DNA of 64,000 nucleotides, from contig CM114273.1 in assembly GCA_050084515.1 (NCBI GenBank), positions 22,258,001 to 22,322,000 on the forward strand. The letters are read 5' to 3'. Below the pieces are notes generated by a model, which saw nothing but the letters and a program-made list of their open reading frames with translations, made no database searches and was not told the origin of the DNA. Origin of the DNA: Blasia pusilla (lineage: Eukaryota; Marchantiophyta; Marchantiopsida; Blasiales). Made by a program: the position numbers and the translations under genes. Below are positions 57,547 through 64,000 of this stretch, piece by piece (the first letter of the stretch is position 1; every line of letters begins with the position of its first letter).

Positions 57547-57780
57547 GAAACCGCCAAGTGCTTATTAAGTCAAGTCTCCCCAAGTGCATGTTGTCTTCCT
57601 AGGAAACATCTTCCGCGAGTCTTGATCAATGTTCCCAAGTCATTCGCCTATATCATACCGCGTTGGTTAATTCCTCGAGGTGTGTCCCCTAGCTTAAATT
57701 TGAAACAAGATTAAACACAAATTACAATTAGTTTTTCGTTCGAGGAATTGAGTGGGTAGAAAGGGAGAGTGTCCCTCCCT
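57547..57780 (+). repeat. Dispersed direct repeat B, about 235 bp, copy 2
   Basis: The direct partner of 53938-54172. The sequence 57781-58429 downstream contains no recognised gene. Confidence 0.8.
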
Positions 57781-58429
57781 AGAAAGAGAGCGATACTACT
57801 CCCTGCGGGATTCCCTTATTCGTTTATGTAACAAGGGAGGCTGAAATGGTGGTGGCCAATGTTGTTGTGATAGATCCTATGTGAGAGTCAGTGCGAGACC
57901 ATGTGATGACACAAGGAAGATTATTGACGGCGACAAAAAAGACTCATCTCTATAGTCAACTTTATGAGGGAAGTTGATTCATTGATTAGCCATAGAAATA
58001 GAAATATATGGGATTATTGAGGAGATGTTTGAGGTCATCATCTCCGATGGAAAAATGGATTTTCTCTACGATTCTTCATCTTAGAAACGAGACTTCGTGG
58101 GTTTGCTATGTTCCCGAGTCCATAGGCTTGTGAGGCGAGCTTCAATTATGGGACATGTTCTAAAACCTAGTGAAACTTCAAAAGACTACATTTCAAGATC
58201 CCGAACTGAATTTCGTACGCTCCTAAATTATTATTGTTAGCGCCTTCTTAATTTGCAAACACTTGTCTGTCTAACACGTGAAAACTAAATAATAAAAAAA
58301 TATTTCATACATTATGGATAGCAAAAAAAATATTTAAATTTATATGTAACAACATACAAATTCAAATACATATCGAAAACTCTTCAAACACTTTTTGAAA
58401 ACAATTTGTATGCGATCATTAATCCTTAC

Positions 58430-58570
58430 TAGTTCTCTTCCCTTCCACTCTTATAAACGCCGATAAAAAGTGCATTAGGTTAGTAAAGTTTTAGTAACAG
58501 TCCGGGCCATAATAATTTCACTCCGGGCGTCACTGAAAGAGTGACGCTAGGAGTGAAAGGAAGAGATTGG
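58430..58570 (+). repeat. Dispersed direct repeat A, copy 2, upstream of the Dicer-like gene
   Basis: The partner of 53705-53830. Within it, 'cactccgggcgtcactgaaagagtgacgctaggagtg' forms an imperfect inverted repeat that could fold back. It lies about 1.1 kb before the Dicer-like start codon, possibly in its promoter. From 58571 to 59695 no protein gene is clear; this is probably promoter and 5' UTR. Confidence 0.5.
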
Positions 58571-59695
58571 AGCCCGCTCTCGTAGCTTAAACGAATAGAA
58601 TAGAGCGCAGGAAGTTTTGTTCCGGACCTTGCGGTGTCCACTTTGGAAGTTTCTCGGAAGTTTCGTGTTGTAGTAGACACTACTAGACAGACATAAGCTG
58701 ATTTTCTCACATGTCAGCAGGAGTTCCATCGCCTATTGTTGTGCTTCGCAGTTTCGTGATGTGTCTGCACTTCCCGCTGTTCTGCGTCCTTTTGCGGGCA
58801 GACATGGACTTGCACACATCGGATGCTGTGATCGGTGATCGGTGCCGGAAATGCTGGAGAGTGAAAGTGGTGATGATGGAGAGAGAAAAGTAGAGAACTA
58901 CGTCTGCTGCGTAGGCGCCGTGGGAGGAAATGAGCGGAGTGAGGGGTGGAGTAATTTGGATGAGAAACGCTTGCGGTACCTGGCTATTCCTGAGAAATTG
59001 GTAACGAATCGAAAAGAATCTAGCAGTCGGAATTTCAATCGTCTCTCCTTTCTTTCGACATTAATGTCGCGTAGAGTTGATTATCGAGGAATAATATCGG
59101 CTTTGAAACAAATTTAAGGGAGGGCTCAGCGAGCGGAAGGGCAATGGAATTGAACCTTAGCCCTGGAATCGCTTGCAATCCTTCCTTCGTCGCCTGTATA
59201 GCCCTTGCTAAAGATGGTTAATGGTTCAAATCTCCGACCTGCGAGGCTGCGGAAGAGACAAGCTCCCGCTCAAGCTACAAGTCTAAATTAGTGTATCAGA
59301 AGAGTAGGGGGGAAAATTCAGCCGGAGATTCAGCCCGAGGTTCGGATGATTCTGGTGGTATTGCAAATCACGACCACTAGCTGTGGGAGCCGAAAACAGC
59401 CAAGCATACACGTCTCCATCAGGCGTGAATGTGACTACTGATAAATCTAGAAAAGCTTGCTCTTTATACTCAAAGGTGAGAGAAATTGTAGTAGTTTTCG
59501 GACTCAAAGCTGCCCAAGTCCATAGCAATGAGAATACCTCCGGTAACTCCTTAGTCCCGGGGAAAGGACACTTTGCTTTATTTGAGTCCAGGTTCCAATG
59601 TTTCATTAGAGATCACTGTCAATGCTGTTACGAGGCGTGACTGAAATTTGCCAGCCAGTCGGTGGCAAGGCGGCCGATTCAAGTATTCAATCACA

Positions 59696-62600
59696 ATGGT
59701 TGATGATTCCCAGCAGGTTTCAGATGCCAATATGGCAGAGTCTCCAATTAATAAACTGGCCGCCTCAGTTGGTGCTTCGAAAGAACGCAGGCGAGATTTC
59801 GTCGACCCCAAAAGGAAGGCGCGCAGGTATGATCTTTCACTCACGAACCTTAACTTGACTGCTCTCCCAATCATCTGAAATCTATAAATTCGTGATTTTG
59901 TCGCGTTTGTCTACCTTCTAAGCTAGAGTGAGGAAAGTGGAGCTCCAGATTTTGTATAGATAAAGCTAGTCGCCAGTTGCGGGGAATGAGGATTTCCGCC
60001 TGCAATTGTCGTTTGTAACTGCGCTTGTCGTCGCTGGGACGATGATGCATATTAATCGCAAAATTAGTAGTTCATGTGCATCAAAAGTGTTGGCCACAAC
60101 AAGATCGTTTCGTGTAATAGTGCGCTCGTCAACGATTAAACGTGTCAGCCGAGAGCGGAAACAGATTCCTCTGTCGAATTTTGCTCAGCCATGGCTGTGT
60201 GGCGATATGCGAAAAGTTGCCAATATTATCACGTTTTCTAGCTTTCTCGAGGGTTGGAGTTGTGTTTCCTATCCAATCAGAACTCAGGTGATTTTCCCGA
60301 GTGCCCGGTTAGTAGTTTTGATTAAGATGGGAGCAAACCTGTCAATGCAGGTATCAGTTAGAGGTCATGGACAGAGCGTTGGAGGAGAACACAATAATCT
60401 TTTTGGAGACTGGCTGTGGGAAGACCTTGATAGCTGTGCTATTGATCGATGCTCTGAGCCATCTCATTCGGAAGCCTAGTTGCAAGATAGGCGTCTTTCT
60501 TGCGCCAAATAAAGCCCTTGTTGACCAGGTGCCTATATCCACGTCCACATGATTGTTTACTCCCGATTGATACATGATTAGCGTAGCAGATGCATTCAAA
60601 TAAGTCACAATTACCAAAATGAGTGGTGTTTCATTATACTCGTGAATGTGATCTATGTTCATCAGTCGAGAGCTGTTTTTCGTTTTAAACACTCGAAAAG
60701 TTACTTGCACATGAATAAGACCTTCTTGCTTGACATAGTGTAGACGGTTGCTCATGACGTTCTGAATCAGATAATGTTCATCGAGGATGGATAATCCCAG
60801 TCGAGGTTGTGTCCAGGATTCAGTTATCCACATTTGTTCCTTCGTATAGTTCTACCTGTTCAGTTTAGAAATTTCTTCGCTAGAAGTTGTAAGAAATGTC
60901 CTTACCTACGCAGGCCAAATTAAGAACACGCTATATCAAATGCTAATGCTTGTGGATGGAAATTTCCCCAGATAACGATGGGAAGAGGCTTCTTGGATAA
61001 GTGATAGTTTTCTAAATAGCTTGATGTTGTCTATGATCCAGCAAGCCAAGGAGATTGAAGACCACACGGACTTGAAAGTTGGGAAATACTGGGGATCCAT
61101 GGAAGGGGACACTTGGAATTATGTGTGGTGGAGGGAGCAGATTCTGAAACATGAGGTGCAAACCATCAGGCTCACTAAGTTTGCACCTCATTTGCAACTG
61201 TCATATTGAAGTCCAGGATTGTAGATGATGATTTTCTGGCCTATGCAACAGAGTGTTAGAAAACAGGAAATTGTTCTCGTGTGGAAACCAAACATTGAAA
61301 TTAGGTTGCATGCAACGTGTGATTGCAGGTTATTGTCATGACTCCACAAATTCTCTTCAACAACTTACACCACTGCTTTTTCACTATGGGAATGATAGAG
61401 TTGCTCATATTTGATGAGTGTCACCACGCACAGAAGAGGCATCCATATGCTAACATTATGCGGGTATCTTCCTACTCAGATTTTCTACAGCCAGTCAGGT
61501 GGAGTCTGGTTACATAGGAGGCATATTAGTATGTAATATTTCATACAAGCATACTCTGGAGTCATTATGTTTCAGCCATTCAGGTGTGCCTAGTCTATTG
61601 TTACATCATTATGTGCAAGCAGGAAAAGGGTAGTCTGCTTACAGTGGAATTACATAATGAGGTTATAGCTAGTAAGGTTATCATGTTATAGCTACAATTT
61701 TAACCATAGCAAAAGATTCAGCAGCACATTACCTCCGAGACTGTAGTCATGAATGGAGTCAATTCACACACCAGCTTGTGCCTTTTGCATTGGGTGTGCG
61801 GTGAACTTTGGCCAGTGCATTGTGTTAAGCACATCATCTACATAAATGAGGCTCTGATTTGTGCTGTTCAATCTACAGTCGTGTACAGTGTTGACAGCTT
61901 ATGGCCAGATGGTCAGAGTTTTCTATCCTTGTGTTGAGATTATATCTTGTTGTAAAACATAGTAACTTGGAGTTAACTATAGTGAAAAGTAACTGATAGA
62001 ATTACTATAGTAACTTAGTGTTTTAACACAGTAAATAGTAATTTCTTGTTACCATAGAGTTACCTCAGTAATTCTGAGAATTACTTTGGGCGGCAGACCT
62101 TAAAACCCTAAAACCTAGAAACTCATTCTCTTGGCTGTATATAACCCTCTGAGGGTGCCCTGCGGAATTACATTCTCTTACACCTTTCTGAACACAACTC
62201 TCTGAGCTGGGGAGCTGATTGAGAAGCACTGAGTGTGCTTTGCTTACCTGAGTGGATTGTGCTTCTGACCTTAGTAGTTCAGTGTGCTCAGCACTGAGTG
62301 TGCTGCTGCTTACAGACTGAGAGGTCTGCTGACTTGAGGGGTTCTGTGAGTCTTGTGATACAAGGTGTCTATTAGTACTAACCTGAGTGGTTGCTACTGC
62401 ACTAAGTGTGCTTGTAATAGCTAGGTTGTAGAGAAACTCTGATATTCTAAAATATCTAATCAATGTAGTGATGAGTTCACTAAGTTGCAGATAGCGATAT
62501 ATCTTCTGGGTCTTTCACAACCTGACCCTGAGGTACGGTTTGGTGGACTGGTACAGGATTTTTATCATACAGAAAGAGATAGCCGCCCCAAAGTATTTGG

Positions 62601-64000
62601 CATGACAGCTTCTCCTATCATAGGCAAAGGTCAGTAAATTCTTACTCATTTAGCTGCTGACTAATTTCATACAGCTTGAGAGCTTCAGGTATGTCGAAGT
62701 TTACCAAACTCGGATTCTTCAAGGGTCAAAGAATTCTTGCATATTGTCAACATGGTTTTGGGTGCCATTCTTGTAACCAACATCTGATGCAATGTCTTCT
62801 CTTATGTCATACAGTTGATGGAGGTGGAGTAGTACAAATTAGCCAACAGATGGAAAAGCTGGAAAGAATGCTCGATGCTAAGGTCAGATGTTTGAATAAA
62901 TCTTGCTCAGCCTTACATGGTTAATGTTTTTTTCCAGTTGTCCTACTCTTCAGTTTGGTCATCAGGGTTTTGGCTGCAATTTCAGGGAATGTGTTCGAAA
63001 TTGAATCAGTAATAGAAAATTCCCAGAAGAAAAGCGAATGAAAGAAAAGTAGTGTATCAGAACAGTCTGCCCTTGGGAGCTTTCTTCTTAAGTGGTGCTC
63101 ATTACCAGCAGTGTAGCTAAGGACGCTTACAGTTTTGATTCGAATCAGCGCAGGACATGGCCCTTCCACCAAGCCTTCCACCTTGGTGGAAGTGCCATGT
63201 CCTTCGCTGGAGGTGGCCAATGTTGATCTGATATATCGAGGACGGATACAGGTGTATACCTTGAAGGATCGTAGAGAGCTGGAAACATTACTACCGAATC
63301 CAACAGAGAACATCCGAATGTATGACCCAGTGCATGGAAGTGAATTGGTCAAAAGGTTATGTGGATCATTAGATTGCCTCAGACACAAGGTGGGCAGAAG
63401 CTTGGATTACAAGTGTTTTCATGTCCTTTCAAGTGTTGTTGCCTCACTCTCTGTGTTCACAGTAGCTGAATGGGTCAGAAGCTTACCTCTGGATGGTTTT
63501 TGGGATGATTTTAGGGTTTATCCCTGGACGGGCTCTGGTGGTGCCTGTTCTCTTGGTCTGCTTTTGTCAGTCCTTGGCCCTTGATGTCTGTGATGTTGAA
63601 TTTATCAATCAAAGTGTTCATTCTTTATTTGATCTAGTGACATCATGGCTGAGATGTAAAGACTTGCTTTGTCAAGTCTTTCAGACTTTTAAGGTCAATC
63701 TTCTGGTTACTTATTGCATACTGTCGTTGGCAAATTTATCAGTTCTTGAATCCAGTAATATCTGGTGAACCAGACTCAGACAGCACAAAGGTCACGATGG
63801 ATTGTCCTGTAAACAAGAAGCAAAGAGACGAAGTTGATCTTGTTCACAGAACCTTGGAGTATTGTATATATGAGCTGGGACAGTGGTGTGCTCAAAAGGT
63901 ATATATTTCATCTCCAAAAACTATTTTAGTCATGTCAGGGACAAGGCTTGGCCAGCTGAACTTCTATGACATGGTGGCATGATAAATATCAACTGACATG
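59696..64000 (+). CDS. Dicer-like RNase III, N-terminal helicase half (partial, continues past right edge)
   Basis: Eight exons keep one frame: 59696-59826, 60351-60528, 61042-61155, 61329-61463, 62557-62629 (or from 62491), 62815-62882, 63252-63389, 63743-63898. ATG 59696 is the first ATG after an in-frame TGA at 59642. A short N-terminus (44 residues) leads to [10 protein letters not shown] and Walker A LETGCGKT. Then come [42 protein letters not shown], the DECH box [25 protein letters not shown] and [19 protein letters not shown]. The last exon ([12 protein letters not shown]) falls in the inter-helicase region. Plant Dicer-like proteins cut double-stranded RNA into small RNAs; RNase III, PAZ and dsRBD regions would lie to the right. 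The short N-terminus and MTPQIL...DECHH spacing resemble DCL3-type more than DCL1, but the class is uncertain. No lesion is seen. Confidence 0.85.
61930..62490. repeat. Candidate solo LTR or MITE inside intron 4 of the Dicer-like gene
   Basis: The intron between 61463 and 62557 holds AT-rich 'agtaac/gttact' inverted words (61960-62090), including the palindrome gtaattctgagaattac at 62068-62084. It also has a minus-strand TATA-like GTTATATACAGCC near 62140-62150 and a 'ctgagtgtgctt' word repeated at about 62230, 62297 and 62405. This is typical of a transposon-derived insert, but no boundaries or target duplication could be fixed. Confidence 0.3.
63146..63209 (+). repeat. Near-perfect inverted repeat (28-bp stem, 8-nt loop) in a Dicer-like gene intron
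   Basis: The arm 63146-63173 pairs with 63182-63209 at 26 of 28 positions; the loop is ccttccac. It lies in the intron between exons ending 62882 and starting 63252, 43 bp before the acceptor side. The transcript would fold into a stable hairpin. It could be a short foldback element or a small-RNA precursor core. Confidence 0.75.

Noticed and set aside
53938-57780. Complete LTR retrotransposon with the 235-bp B repeats as LTRs
   Set aside because: The repeats do not end in TG/CA, and no primer site, polypurine tract or Gag/Pol coding was found between them.
59283-59606. Minus-strand ORF upstream of the Dicer-like gene as a divergent gene
   Set aside because: No recognised motif, and an equally long frame is open on the other strand; kept as 5' flanking DNA.

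Overview
This is a repeat-rich nuclear window from a plant. Three multi-exon host genes sit in a matrix of decayed transposable elements: a half-size ABCA transporter (+ strand, 10455-17053), a plant-type CCCH zinc-finger/G-patch protein (- strand, 46643-38845) and the 5' part of a Dicer-like gene (+ strand, from 59696 past the right edge). GT-AG introns, plant hAT and Ty1/copia relics, a plant-type initiator-Met-tRNA primer site and the closeness of the zinc-finger protein to its Arabidopsis counterpart all point to a land plant or close streptophyte relative. The species cannot be fixed from the sequence. No tRNA, rRNA or CRISPR array was seen.

The most unusual content is a Ty3/gypsy-like element family present in three decayed copies: 1-4302 (-), about 22898-28850 (+) and about 49508-52245 (-). 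Its pol region carries a complete C5-cytosine DNA methyltransferase (motifs I, IV, VI, VIII, IX and X in canonical order) between the protease and the reverse transcriptase. The copy that keeps its 3' end also ends in a canonical PHD finger after the DD35E integrase. The reconstructed domain order is Gag, zinc knuckle, glycine-rich/coiled-coil linker, protease, methyltransferase, RT, RNase H, integrase, PHD. Linker through methyltransferase lie in one frame. Aligned codons of the three copies differ in ways expected of methyl-cytosine deamination at ancestral CG sites.

Layout: 1-6.3 kb, gypsy copy 1 and its putative leader; 6.3-9.6 kb, low-complexity DNA and an unrecognised split gene; 10.4-17.1 kb, ABCA; 18-21 kb, repeats and a dispersed kinase-like pseudogene; 21.2-28.9 kb, an unrecognised coiled-coil/zinc-cluster gene joined to gypsy copy 2; 28.9-31 kb, LTR-like direct repeats and a 180-bp satellite; 31-33.7 kb, hAT remnant and a second kinase-like repeat; 34.5-36.2 kb, Ty1/copia remnant; 38.8-46.6 kb, CCCH/G-patch gene; 47-49.3 kb, Helitron-like and minisatellite repeats; 49.5-52.2 kb, gypsy copy 3; 52.3-58.6 kb, AT-rich repeats; 59.7-64 kb, Dicer-like gene.

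The host genes are functionally unrelated: a membrane transporter, a nuclear RNA-processing or transcription factor, and an RNA-silencing endonuclease. The Dicer-like gene (small-RNA silencing) and the methyltransferase-bearing retroelements (DNA methylation) touch the same biology, but their proximity may be chance.
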